Made by a program: the position numbers and the translations under genes. Positions 47,631 to 59,529 of a DNA stretch of 64,000 bases are shown here, piece after piece. How positions within the stretch are numbered: the first letter of the stretch is position 1; each line of letters starts with the position of its first letter. The stretch is from Ehretia macrophylla (taxonomy: Eukaryota > Streptophyta > Magnoliopsida > Boraginales > Ehretiaceae). The stretch covers positions 7,180,762-7,244,761 of the forward strand of contig CM075783.1 of NCBI GenBank assembly GCA_037974665.1, read 5' to 3'. The notes under the pieces were generated by a model. It had not been told where the DNA came from and ran no database searches. It was given only the letters and a program-made list of their open reading frames with translations.

Positions 47631-50600
47631 TGTTATCAACCATACGATTAGCGCACTGTACATTCGTATCCTTATACTCATTTTCTCTAAGATGGTGATC
47701 AAGTGTAACTATCTTTACAAGATCAATGGGTTAACTATAGAAGCATCTATAGGATCCTTTTCTATTAAACCATTTTCTGTCAAGAAAATATTTCTTGAAT
47801 TAACTCTTATATGTTTGGATTCTTGATGAGATCAGGTTCTTTAAGCCTGTGCAAGAGGCCTCTATTATAGTCACCATATTACAAGATATCGGTAACCACC
47901 AATAGATAGAACCACATACTTTCCAAACACCATTAAAAATCAAGCAGCAACTTGGCTCAAATAACAAGATAATGATTACTTATTATTATTCAGAACTCTT
48001 TCCAAAATTCATAAATCCAATATCAAATATGTTTCCACCTTTTAATGAATTCTTCTCAAAGAACTTCACTGTCTCCATAAACCATGAAAAACCCAGGTTA
48101 CAGTTCATATAGAGATCATTATTGCCATAATAAGATCAATAGAACCTATATGTATCATGTAACTCATTACATCATATCGGGCCTTGTACTTGCCATCGCA
48201 TTAAAAGAGACTATAAACGGCTAAAGGATTAGGTGCAAAATATTTTCGCAACATTTCCTTATTATAGTCACCATATTACAAGATATCGGTAACCACCAAT
48301 AGATAGAACCACATACTTTCCAAACACCATTAAAAATCAAGCAGCAACTTGGCTCAAATAACAAGATAATGATTACTTATTACTATTCAGAACTCTTTCC
48401 AAAATTCATAAATCCAATATCAAATATGTTTCCACCTTTTAATAAATTCTTCTCAAAGAACTTCACTGTCTCCATAAACCATGAAAAACCCAGGTTACAG
48501 TTCATATAGAGATCATTATTGCCATAATAAGATCAATAGAACCTATATGTATCATGTAACTCATTACATCATATCGGGCCTTGTACTTGCCATCGCATTA
48601 AAAGAGACTGTAAACGGCTAAAGGATTAGGTACAAAATATTTTCGCAACATTTCCTTATTATAGTCACCATATTACAAGATATCGGTAACCACCAATAGA
48701 TAGAACCACATACTTTCCAAACACCATTAAAAATCAAGTAGCAACTTGGCTCAAATAACAAGATAATGATTACTTATTATTATTCAGAACTCTTTCCAAA
48801 ATTCATAAATCCAATATCAAATATGTTTCTACCTTTTAATGAATTCTTCTCAAAGAACTTCACTGTCTCCATAAACCATGAAAAACCCAGGTTACAGTTC
48901 ATATAGAGATCATTATTGCCATAATAAGATCAATAGAACTTATATGTATCATGTAACTCATTACATCATATCGGGCCTTGTACTTGCCATCGCATTAAAA
49001 GAGACTGTAAATGGCTAAAGGATTAGGTGCAAAATATTTTCGCAACATTTCCTTATTATAGTCACCATATTACAAGATATCGGTAACCACCAATAGATAG
49101 AACCACATACTTTCCAAACACCATTAAAAATCAAGCAGCAACTTGGCTCAAATAACAAGATAATGATTACTTATTATTATTCAGAACTCTTTCCAAAATT
49201 CATAAATCCAATATCAAATATGTTTCCACCTTTTAATGAATTCTTCTCAAAGAACTTCACTGTCTCCATAAACCATGAAAAACCCAGGTTACAGTTCATA
49301 TAGAGATCATTATTGTCATAATAAGATCAATAGAACCTATATGTATCATGTAACTCATTACATCATATCGGGCCTTGTACTTGCCATCGCATTAAAAGAG
49401 ACTGTAAACGGCGAAAGGATTAGGTGCAAAATATTTTCGCAACATTTCCTTATTATAGTCACCATATTACAAGATATCGGTAACCACCAATAGATAGAAC
49501 CACATACTTTCCAAACACCATTAAAAATCAAGCAGCAACTTGGCTCAAATAACAAGATAATGATTACTTATTATTATTCAGAACTCTTTCCAAAATTCAT
49601 AAATCCAATATCAAATATGTTTCCACCTTTTAATGAATTCTTCTCAAAGAACTTCACTGTCTCCATAAACCATGAAAAACCCAGGTTACAGTTCATATAG
49701 AGATCATTATTGCCATAATAAGATCAATAGAACCTATATGTATCATGTAACTCATTACATCATATCGGGCCTTGTACTTGCCATCGCATTAAAAGAGACT
49801 GTAAACGGCTAAAGGATTAGGTGCAAAATATTTTCGCAACATTTCCTTAATAGTCATAAGGAAATCTACATGAAAAGTCGGATACCCTACCATAAAGGCT
49901 AGAGACCAAGCATTTCTTAGAATCCTTCATCTTGAAGAAAACTTCGAGATCCTGACCTTGTGAACAGGCTATGAGGAAAACTAACAATCATATCATTGTA
50001 TTTCATAGACATGATCCTACAAGACATGATTGGTTTACCCTAGATATGCAACATGATATATTCAATTAATTGGACCTTGGCAAAATCTGATATTGAAGAC
50101 ATCATACATTTACAAGATTTGTTAAGGGTACAGGCTCCCACTAACTTTTCTTATAAACTTAGACATCATCTTCATTCTCTATGAAATCGATCTCTATCAT
50201 TTCATATTGAAAAACTCATTAACCTTTCATCATAGTTTCTTTCACTAAAGAATCTATGCATGAAAAGAGTTTAAATTATCTCTAGCTATAGAATTAAAAT
50301 CATGGTATAAAGATAAGCTTAAAACAGTCTGAAAAGATTTTGGTGATAAAAGAGGCATTCCCTAAATCTTCTTTTATAACCAAACATATTCTAGGTTAGT
50401 CTCAAAAACTCCATTTCCTTTTTTTTTAATTATTCCTTTGGACAAACTCTTTCACCAAAAAGGAAAATCAATCCATCAAAACTCTTTTGAATAGATATAA
50501 AAAGAATTTAAGTCTTTAATTCTTGAACACCTCAAAGTTTTTAGACTTATATGAAAATCTTAATAAGTATGATTTAGTAATTAGCTATTTCCTTAAATGC

Positions 50601-50889
50601 TAAGCCATGAAATATGAATGTTAATGCAGTTTCAGTTTGAAGACAATCTTTCCTTTGATATGCATTCCGAATATTTCATTATCATAACGAAACTTTACAA
50701 AATGCCAATCTTTTCTTACATAGGATCAATTCAAAACTTATCCTTAGCAATAAATTATTGAAATAGTCACTACTATTTTTCATCATCAAATAAAGAAAAA
50801 TTCAAACTAACTAACATTTACAATCATTTTTCAAAAAATAGGATCGCATACCAAGCCGATCCAAAACAACCAAATCATTCTAAAAAGGG
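47631..50889 (-). pseudogene. E16 pol remnant (RT block plus amplified RNase H-side segment)
   Basis: Near 50205-50120 the minus strand reads in broken frames like the copia RT phrase FIENEDD...YKKVSGS, next to where the catalytic box should be. No intact YVDD and no integrase DDE core can be found. 47863-49847 is the tandem array. In each unit the minus strand gives ETVKFFEKNSLKGG (for example about 48077-48034), which resembles the copia EAVKWILRYLKGT block before RNase H. The region is about 3.2 kb, of which 2 kb is array, so much of pol was deleted. No product is possible. Confidence 0.65.
47863..49847. repeat. 5 x 397-bp tandem array
   Basis: Unit starts (TATTATAGTCACCATATTAC) fall at 47863, 48260, 48657, 49054 and 49451, exactly 397 bp apart. 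Each unit ends GCAACATTTCCT. The copies differ from their consensus at only about zero to four positions each. The array ends at 49847, where TTAATAGTCATAAGG partly repeats the unit start. ORFs at 49275-49555 are within one unit. Confidence 0.97.
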
Positions 50890-51610
50890 TCCGCTACTCA
50901 ATCCCCTCCTGATGAGAGATCTCTCGGTAAGAATGCTACAACCCGGTTCCTCCTATGTCTCTTCCTTCTCCTCCTTCTAATGTTTCTGTTTTGGCTCGGA
51001 CCATCCACAGAGGAAGAAAAGTCCACATAGGGATTAGGTGCTGCACCCAAACCAAGATTCTGCCAGCTAGTCAGAACATCTGACAACCCATTCAGTGTAA
51101 TCTGAATTATGTGTACGGGGAAGTCCAAGATCAAAGGAGAGTAGGATGGTAGGAGAGACTCCAAGATCAAGTCTATCTGAAGTCGGGGATCCATGACGAA
51201 ACCGTATGCCTCCAGCTAAGTTACCAAGTAAATCATCCTAAGGTAGTGTTGGTTAACGTCACCTCCCTCTTCAAGTCTCATATTAAATAGCTCACGGGTC
51301 AACCGGAATCTCATACAATAACTATGCTCACCAAAGAATTCCTCCAAAGATCGAATAATATCTATGGAATGACGAAGGCCCTCATAGTATCGTTGCAGAT
51401 CATCACTCATCGATGAAAGGATATATCATCTGGAACATGAGTTATCCTAGACCCTTTTTGTAGTAAGTGATCTTATCGATCTCGAATGCAATCTCATCAA
51501 TAAGAGCTAGGATCGGGACATCTAGAATATGCTCAATTCTCTCTAACCAGAGGACAACTCTTAAACTTTTATACCATTTTTCAAGTCCGGTCCAGTTAAA
51601 TAATCATGAT
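50890..51610 (-). pseudogene. E16 gag (broken)
   Basis: Reading leftward, the N-terminal block near 51600-51510 is WYKSLRVVLWLERIEHILD, the copia gag start. The frame 51410-51216 holds MSDDLQRYYEGLRHSIDII and LTRELFNMRLEEGGDVNQH. The frame 51194-50898 holds DPRLQIDLILESLLPSYSPL, followed by a basic RRRRRKRHRRNRV tail. This is the UBN2-type gag of plant copia elements, which packages the RNA. Stops near 51445 and a shift between 51216 and 51194 break it. Confidence 0.88.
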
Positions 51611-53797
51611 TAAGGATGGAAAGAATATGATTTACGAATAAAGCCATAGCACACAAACTGCAGAACAAAGGTAAATATAACAGAAAGTAAGATAGTAGGT
51701 TAACAAGAATATATAAAAAAGCTATTAGATCATAAAAATAGCTACTCCCACTATTTCCTTTGAAATCTCATACTCCCTAATATGAGTAGGGTGAATCTTA
51801 TAAAAAGACTCTAAGTGGGATGACAAAGTTCCCTTGATCACATGTATTCCCCAAACCTTTGTGGTTCTAATTGAAATTCAAGTACCAAGGGTCAAGAACA
51901 CTTTGTTGTCTATTTTTCTAAATAGGGTATGGTCAACTTTAGTCCCTAAATTGTTTGATCTCAAACATTTGTGGTTATAATTGATTAAGTGATCTTAGTT
52001 AGATTGGACCCGCCATCAGTTAGTTATCCAACAAATTGAATCAATAACCTCAAACCTTTGTGGTTATAATTGGTCATTAGATTTTGGAAAATAACCACAT
52101 CTCTACGTTTCATTCTAGTGATATTAATAAACTTATCGTGAAACAAAATCCTCTACCTTTGGACAAATAAAACCGTATTCATTTAAGTTTCATTAAATCC
52201 TAGGAGGACGGAGGACTACGATAAAACTGCTTTTGCCGTTTTTATCAATCTAATATCAGTTTGCACATAGGGAGTCATTACAATCTCATCATTTAATCAT
52301 GCATTCAACATACTATAAGCTAATAATCCCAATTATAGCAATCTATAGAATATGAATGCAAAAATGTATGAATGGTGGATCATGGGCTTGGGTTTTAGGC
52401 CTAAGGAAATAAAACTATTCTATTAAAAGTTCTTCAACTCCTTGAAATCTTCATTGGGCTTCCAACTCCTTCAATTGTTCATTGGGCCTTCTTGCACGCT
52501 TCTCATTGAAGAATTACATACATGTTCTCACTACATAATTCTCTCAAATGGAAAGAATAAAATTGACACTTATGTCTCAATTACAACCCAATAAAAATTG
52601 ACCCTAAAGCTCAAATCCATGATCAAATTCACCATTTCCAAAGTAAATATATGTGCATGATTATTCATATCACATATATAATAATCAACATATGATTGGC
52701 TAGCATACAAGTTTAATTAACTCATCACTTGAAAAATCAAACTTCATTCATACTTATTGCATAATAATAAAACACCTTTTATTAATGCAAATCATTTTGG
52801 CCCATTAACTCATAACTCATTATAATTTTACATGCAAGTCCAAAACTCAAAGAAATCGCAAGTCTGTGGCCCAAAACACGTAAAGTGGCCCAATAAGCTA
52901 AAATTTAACATAAACACATGCACACAAGGCCCAAGCCCAAATCAAAATGTCTCTTTGGCCCATGCACATTAATTTTAGCCCAATAGTCCTTTTAAAAATA
53001 TTATATCATTATATAACAACTTTTAACTTTTTAAACTTAGAAATATCTAAATATAACATACTAGATCATTTCCAAATCCAAGAACATAATGGCCTTCCTT
53101 TATGTGAAATCAATTTTGCTATTTCAAGACACATAAACAACTTGCACTTTTGATTATTAAACACTTTTAGTCATTAAATAGTCTTCTATTTAATCATATG
53201 CATGCCAACATTAAAATAAGCTCAAAACTAACTTTTAACTCTGATTTTAATACATGCACATATTAAATATATACTTTTAAGGACTACTAGGTAACTACAA
53301 ACATCTTTACATGTCCAACAAAAGCAAAATCATCACCTTACACACTAAGGTGCATTCGGCCATGACACAAAAATAATGCTAGACTTGTTTTCTTCAATTT
53401 TTGACTTTACAACATGCAAAAATGGATCATTTCATAAAGCACCTTTTTAGCTTTTAGGATTATCTTCTTATTTAAAGTCATATGTCAACATGCAAAGATC
53501 AAATCCAACATTTATCTTCACATATTATCACATTTAACAAGAAGGATTACTATCCTAAACATGCATGTGATACTCGGTCATCAAAGAGTGTAGATCTAAA
53601 CATGCAAGTTAAAATCAATATCTATTTCCTCAAGGTCAACATACACAAGCAAAGATCAAAGCTAGATCTATAACACACATACATGTAGACTCAAGACAAG
53701 CTTCAAACGTGCACATTTTAAGAGCTAACACACGGTCAAATATGCAAGGCTAACACACATTGCCAAACATACTAGTTTAACGGACATCATAACACAT
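51611..53797 (-). other. E16 long 5' leader
   Basis: A 2.2-kb untranslated region separates PBS and gag and has no coding signal. It contains three spaced copies of CAAACCTTTGTGGTTATAATTG or a near variant (51852-51873, 51961-51983, 52051-52072). Its distal part (52650-53780) is AT-rich with GGCCCA-type phrases resembling LTR-flank sequence. ORFs 52947-53153 and 53482-53673 are chance. Confidence 0.6.
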
Positions 53798-53809
53798 GCT
53801 CTGATACCA
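53798..53809 (-). other. E16 primer-binding site
   Basis: The minus strand is a perfect TGGTATCAGAGC, two bases inside the 5' LTR. It is primed by tRNA-Met. Confidence 0.92.
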
Positions 53810-53811
53810 CT

Positions 53812-54931
53812 TGAAAGTAACACACATAGGATTACGTCTAAACACGTATCATATGATAGTTGGGTCCAAGATCATAGAAGAAACACATGGATAGTATGCT
53901 AGGGCCGACAATAGCTATGGCATATTTCAAAATTTTAGCTAACATCAACATTTATTCTTCCAACAATGTCCATAAACTAGCTATACACATGTCATATATC
54001 AACTATATATAATGTAAAAGAGGTTTGTAGGTATACATCTTGTAGACACTTGGTTGATGAAGTTTTGTCCTTGAAGCACTTGAATCCTTCAAAATAGAAG
54101 GCTCTAGTTGGTCCACCAAGCATCCAAAGCTCAACCAACCCATGAAAGCAAAATGTGCTAGTATATTTTTGAGATTTGAAGCTAAGTGTATATGGTTTAC
54201 AATCAAAATGCAAAGCTTTCTTCTCTTTCTTGCTATGGCCGAATAGACATATGAAGAAGATGAAAATCTCTTGCTTTTTCTATGTTGGTTTGGCCATGTA
54301 TGGCTAGGTGTAGAGGAGAGAGAATGTTCTATACATAGTATCTTATAATCTCTATTATAACAGATATGTAATACATGCAAAATTAACCAATCAATACAAG
54401 AAAGATTGAGTGTTAACTTGGATTAAACCTTTGCATGTTATTAGATTGTAATTATTACAATCTAATGGTTAGAATAATTTTTCTCTTTCCTTTGCTTGTT
54501 GGCCAAAAAAGAGAGGAGAGACAAATGTGTCTTCCTTTTGTTTAATATATAATCTATATTATTATATTAATCTTGCATAATTAAGTAGCCAATCACAATT
54601 GTTATCTTCTTTAAAAGAACAAGACAAAGCCATGCATGTCATTGGATTGTAAAATTACCTTTTTCTCTCTCTCTTGACACTTGGCAAAAAGCAAATATCA
54701 TCACTTTATGGCTAGGATCGTTTTGTCTTTATTCAAAATTCAATCTCAACCATTCATTTCAAATTAGAAAACTAGGATCGATGACATAGACAATCCACTC
54801 ATCCAACTTTACATGTGTATATGCCAAATGCGTATGTCCAGTCACTAATTTGCTTTTTCTTTTGATGACTAGGATTGCTAACGTGTCATTTCTCAAATTA
54901 CATCATCAATACTCATATATGAATAAACACC

Positions 54932-54993
<62 letters not shown>

Positions 54994-56242
54994 TTTGCCC
55001 ATTCTAATCTCTATTAGAATAAATATATTGAAACAAAATTTTAATAATAACAGTTTGGTCCCAAAAGTTTTAATAATTTCAATTTGACCCCAAAATTTTA
55101 CAAAACTACACTTTTGGCCCGAACGCCAACATAGATGGCTCTTAACACCTTAAAGCCACGATCCACATTATACGAGCTTCTGGCGAACTTATTCATGATG
55201 CTTATAAATGTGTGACCTTTTAGATTCATAATCGTGTACCGATGAGGGACCGATAAACCTGCTTATCTATTTTGAAAATGTTTCCAGCATTTCCCGAAAT
55301 ACCCTCATATTCATGAGTAACACACTAGCAACAAACATAACATGAAAATGTATACGATAATGAAGACACTGTCATTCATGAATCTATTTACCATCAAGAA
55401 TTAGCATGCAGTCCGATCTTTCTATTAAAAATGTCCCGATAGGGAAAGGACCATGAAATGGTTAGGTCCACTTCTGATTCTATGAAATAAATTTAAATTG
55501 GTGAAATGAGAGATGACTACCATAGAAAAACTCATTTTCCATCAATTCATATTCGCCTTGGCCAAGGACTTCCTCATTTAACGACCAATCTTAGATATTA
55601 TAGGACATCACCTCTTACCAGAGGTTAATAGATCATATCTTGACAATTATCTATCAGTTTATATCACAATACTAAAATACGAAATACCATAATCCACCTT
55701 ATAGAAGATAGGTATTGTCCAGACGCAATGTTTAGCCCCTGATATAACCGATAGCCGTAATTTCTCAATTTTGATGATTAATTTGCACGATTCCCTACTA
55801 AATAGAAACTATTAACCTGAAATCATGTAGTTTACTATTTATTATCACATTCAATAATTCGTACATTGACGATCACTCATATGTATATTAGTCCACATCT
55901 TCGTGTTGTTATGGTACTTCACATACCATATTTATCATTAACATCACTATATTAATCAAAGGTAATAACATACGATAACCCGTACTCGATTATTCTAGTC
56001 CTGGTCAAATAATCTGAAGGGCTATGAATCGGTTCTTAATGTTTATCATATTGAAGAAAAACATCGAAATATTCTAAACTTCTTTAGAACATATTTTTCT
56101 TCTTGGATAAGCATTAGGGACATGTTTATACAGAGTGGAGAATATAAACATCTAAAACATCATTGTGTATGAAACACACACATATTTTTATTAAACCCTA
56201 ATTAAGTCATCTCATCTATAGCATTAGGGCATATCCTTAACA
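53812..56242 (-). repeat. E16 5' LTR
   Basis: This pairs with 45190-47612. (TA)n is expanded to about 55 bp at 54935-54989. The TATA position (about 55381-55396) carries the same GATGGTAAATAG variant as the 3' LTR. Confidence 0.93.
54935..54989. repeat. (TA)n microsatellite in the E16 5' LTR
   Basis: About 27 TA units, against about 10 at the equivalent site of the 3' LTR (46339-46359). Confidence 0.95.
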
Positions 56243-56790
56243 TCTTCAGACCCAGATTTTAAATACATCTCCTCTACCATCTTTATATGAGGCATTCACA
56301 ATTGTGGATGGTGATTATCGAATGCGTCTTCTCCTTCTTCTGTCACTCAATCAATTAAAATTACCGATGGAACATCTATTCCTATCCATTGTTAGGGAGA
56401 TGCCCATTTATCCTTAGATATCACTTTTCGCTCTATTTACTATGTCCCTAACTTTGTTTATAATCTATTGTCTGTTAGTCTTCTTGCCAAGAACCTTCAC
56501 TGTGCAGTTGTCTTCTTACTTAACCATTGTTTCTTGCAGGACCTAACTTCAAAGAAGATTTTTGGCAGGGGATATGAGAACGATGGGCTTTACTACTTCG
56601 ACAAACCTCCACCCTCTATTGTACACTCATCCAGTCTACAAGCCTCTGTGTCCCCAATTTTTATTCTCCTATGGGTTCTATTTGCAATTTAGATTTGTGG
56701 CATGTCCGATTAGGACATACAAACTTTCAATATTTATGTTGATTATTCCCATCTTTCAAAAAAACTTGCAAGGAATTTAAGTTCAATTGT
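56243..56790 (+). pseudogene. E14 gag end and pre-integrase region
   Basis: Right of E16, the copia gag phrase SPLPSLYEAFTIVDGDYR is visible at about 56270-56323. Codons like DAHLSLDITFRSIYYVPNF at about 56405-56460 are the protease-side and pre-integrase sequence. NLLSVSLLAKNLHC follows at 56460-56505. The zinc-binding part reads LWHVRLGHTNFQYL at 56694-56735, then the CVTCELSKHTR region (56786-56820). Frames change at least twice. The protease DSG/DTG motif was not found and was probably lost at the E16 junction or earlier. Confidence 0.75.
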
Positions 56791-57400
56791 GTGACTTGCG
56801 AATTGTCAAAACATACTCGCACTACATACATCCCTCACATACATCGGGTTCCATGTGCCTTTGACCTTGTTCACTCTGATATTTGGGGTCTCTCTCATAT
56901 CACGGCCCTCTCTCAACAACGTTACTATGTTACCTTTATCGATGATTATAGTCGATGTACTTGGGTCTACCTGATGAATAAAAAATATGAAGTCTTCACC
57001 CATTTTACTCACTTCCTTCAAATTGTCAAAACCTTATTCCACATTTTTGTCCGCAATATTCGATCTGATAATGGTAGAGAATATTTGGTAAATGAATTTC
57101 AGGCCGAACTCAATAAAATAGGCATTCTTCAACAGCTTACATATCTTTACACACCTGAACATAATAGTGTGGCAGAACGAAAGAACCGTCACATTATGTC
57201 TATAGTTCGATGTCTTTTATTTGGTATGAATGTACCTAGATATTTCTGGCACCTCGTTGTCCTCACCGCTATATACATTATCAATCGCACCCCTAATCGT
57301 GTCCTCCAAGGTAGTCGTGTCCTCTAAGGTCAACCACCCCTGCATATTCTCATGCCAAATATTGTCATCTTTCCTATTCTTCCATGAGTCTTTGGTTATA
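56791..57400 (+). pseudogene. E14 integrase (mostly open)
   Basis: A 178-codon frame contains FDLVHSDIWGL, YVTFIDDYSRCTWVYL, NIRSDNGREYLVNEF and NSVAERKNRHIM, so both catalytic Asp residues and the Glu of the DDE core are present. RYFWHLVVLTAIYIINRTP is the conserved end block. The frame stops at 57327, after which the C-terminal region is shifted. It would have catalysed cDNA insertion. This is the best-preserved domain of E14. Confidence 0.9.
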
Positions 57401-58870
57401 CATGTTTTGTTCAAAATTGCAGCCCTACTCGTACTAAGTTAGATGATAAAGCTATTTGTTGTATCTTTCTTGGTACTCTTCCCTGTCTAAAGGATATTGA
57501 TGCTATGATCCGGTGACTCGTCACTTCCACCACTCGATGGATGTCACATTTCTTGAGATTGTACCTTTCTTCTCTATTCTTTCCCTACCCTTAGAGCATC
57601 CTCCAGAAGTGTTCTCTGCGGAGGAACCTCTTTATCTTCCTCGCTTGTTCCTCTTCCTGATACATCTCCACCGTCTCCTGTAGCCCTGTCGAGCCCAATG
57701 ATAGTTTCCCCCTTGTCTCTTCTCCAGTTCCCCTACAGGTTTACTCCCGACGTCCTCGTGATCCCGCTTCACTACCAGCTTCTTCTCCAAATTCAGGTAA
57801 TCCTATTTCTCCCTTGGTCCCTAAACCTACCCCTCCATGTTACCCCACTTGTGACCAACGCTCCCCTTCTCGTTACTTACTTTCAAGTAGTACTCATCAT
57901 CTTATTGCCCAGTTTGTGTCATTTCAGGGTCTCTCCAATTAGTATAAATCTTTCATTGGTTAGGTTGATTCGATCTTTATCCCTCCCTCAGTTCTGGAGG
58001 CCCTACAAAATCCTTTATGGATGGCTACTATGAAAGTAAAAATGGATGCCCTCCAGCAAAATCAGACGTGAGAGCTCATTGATCTCCCAGTTGGTGAAAA
58101 GACCGTGCACTGCAAGTGGGTGTTTAATGTAAAGTATCTTGCAGATGGCACTATTGATCGATATAAGGCCCATATTGTCGCTAAAGGGTTTACTCAGGTA
58201 CCAAGCAAGGACTTTGGTGCCACATTTTCTCCTGTCGCCAAATTAACTACAGTCAGGCTTATTGTCTCTTTGGCTGCCTCATATTCTTGGCCTCTCCACC
58301 AGTTGGATGTCAAAAATGCATTTCTTAATGGCAATCTATATGAGACTATCTACATGGATCTTCCATCAGGTTTTCGGGCTCAAGGGAAGTATTCAGGGAA
58401 AGTATGTCGCCTTTGTAAATCCCTTTATGGGCTTAAACAATCTCCTTGTGCTTGGTTCAACTGTTTCAGTGAAGTGGTTCTTACTATAGGGTTTATTAGG
58501 TGCTACTCTGACATACATGCTTTGTTCGACGCCATCCTCAAGGTCGGTGCATTGTTATATCAGTATACGTGGATGATATTATCATTACTGGATATGATAC
58601 TCATGGAATTGTTCAGGTAAAACGTGACCTTGGGATGATTTTTGACATTAAGGATTTGGGCAAGCTTCGATACTTTTTGGGTATTGAGGTGGCTCAAAAT
58701 CGCCAGGGTATATCTTTATCCCAAAGAAAATATGCATTGGATCTTCTCCAAGATACAGGTATGCTAGGTTGTCGACCTGTCGCGACGCTTATGGATCCCA
58801 ATCTTAAGTTGACAAGGGAATCAAGGGAATTGTTAACTAAGCCATCAGTATATCAGAGACTTGTGGGATG
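57401..58870 (+). pseudogene. E14 linker and reverse transcriptase (broken)
   Basis: 57401-58030 is a Pro/Ser-rich linker spread over several frames (repeated SPxxP codons). RT begins at about 58030. The frame 58105-58620 has HCKWVFNVKYLADGTIDRYK, the VAKGFTQ block, LHQLDVKNAFLNGNLYE and CKSLYGLKQSPCAWF. A frameshift near 58500-58560 moves the catalytic box to the next frame, where VYVDDIIITGYD is read at about 58565-58600. GKLRYFLGIEVAQNRQGI follows. A TGA at 58868 ends the frame. The enzyme would be inactive. Confidence 0.88.
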
Positions 58871-59528
58871 ACTTATCTATTTAACTAACACAAGGCCAGA
58901 CCTTACGTATACAGTGAGTATTGTAAGTCAATTCATGCATGCACCTCGTACCTCTCATCTGGATGTTGTCTATTATATCCTTCGGTATCTTAAATATTCT
59001 CCTGGACTTGGAATCTTTTATGCAACGAGTGTACAAAAAGGATTGTCCTGTTACACTGATACAGATTATGCAAGGTCAAATAGCAATAGGCGTTCTACTT
59101 CAGGGATGTACACCTTCTGTGGCAATCACCTTGTCTAATGGAAAAGTAAGAAGCAAGCAGTTGTCTCACGATCTTCTACAGAAGCTGAGTACTGTGCTAT
59201 GGCCCAAGGAACATGTGAACTACTCTGGTTACACTTTCTCCTATTTGAGTTAGGGTTTCCAATGACCGACTCATCCATCTTATTCTACGACAATAAATAT
59301 GCTATTATGTTGTCCTCTGACTCAGTCCTTCATGAGAGGACAAAACACATTGAGGTTGATATCCATTTTATTCGAGCAAAAGTTCGCTCAAGGGTTATCA
59401 TACATTGCTTTGTTACATCATCTGAGGAGGCTGCAGATATGTTTACCAAGTCACTTGGACCGTCACCTCTCCAATTAGCTCTTGGCAAGCTCGGGCTCGT
59501 CAATATTTTCGCCCCAGTTAGAGGGGGA
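58871..59528 (+). pseudogene. E14 RNase H (broken)
   Basis: YTDTDYARSNSNRRSTSGM in the frame 58914-59138, then a stop (TAA at 59136) where a Trp is expected, a shift, and SRSSTEAEYCAMA at about 59165-59205. The frame 59199-59591 gives DSSILFYDNKYAIMLSSD, RTKHIEVDIHFIRAKV and EAADMFTKSLGP, the usual copia pol end. RNase H would remove template RNA. Confidence 0.88.
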
Positions 59529-59529
59529 G
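59520..59529 (+). other. E14 polypurine tract
   Basis: AGAGGGGGAG directly precedes the LTR start TGTTGAAATATATG. It lies inside the last part of the 59199-59591 reading frame. Confidence 0.8.

Larger units (their letters stand above)
45190..56242 (-). mobile_element. E16: 11-kb copia element with both LTRs, minus strand
   Basis: Minus-strand order is 5' LTR 53812-56242 (2431 bp), PBS 53798-53809, a 2.2-kb leader, gag about 51610-50890, a shrunken pol 50870-47640, PPT, 3' LTR 45190-47612 (2423 bp). A perfect TSD TCTTC occurs at 45185-45189 and 56243-56247. The LTRs begin TGTTA(A/G)GGATATGC and end TGTT(A/G)CTTTCA. Over the first 155 bp compared they differ at 12 sites, mostly transitions, so the insertion is old. 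Integrase is not found; most of pol is replaced by a 5 x 397-bp tandem array. It disrupts E14 gag. Confidence 0.95.

Noticed and set aside
49275-49555. Plus and minus ORFs unique to copies 4 and 5 of the tandem array
   Set aside because: They exist only because of single-base differences between array units. The other units lack them.
47863-49847. CRISPR-like or centromeric satellite interpretation of the 397-bp array
   Set aside because: The repeats are contiguous without unique spacers, the genome is a plant, and five copies inside a copia element are a local amplification. A centromeric role cannot be supported from this window.
53798-53809. TGGTATCAGAGC blocks as parts of tRNA genes
   Set aside because: They are primer-binding sites beside LTRs. 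No cloverleaf, anticodon arm or acceptor stem surrounds them.
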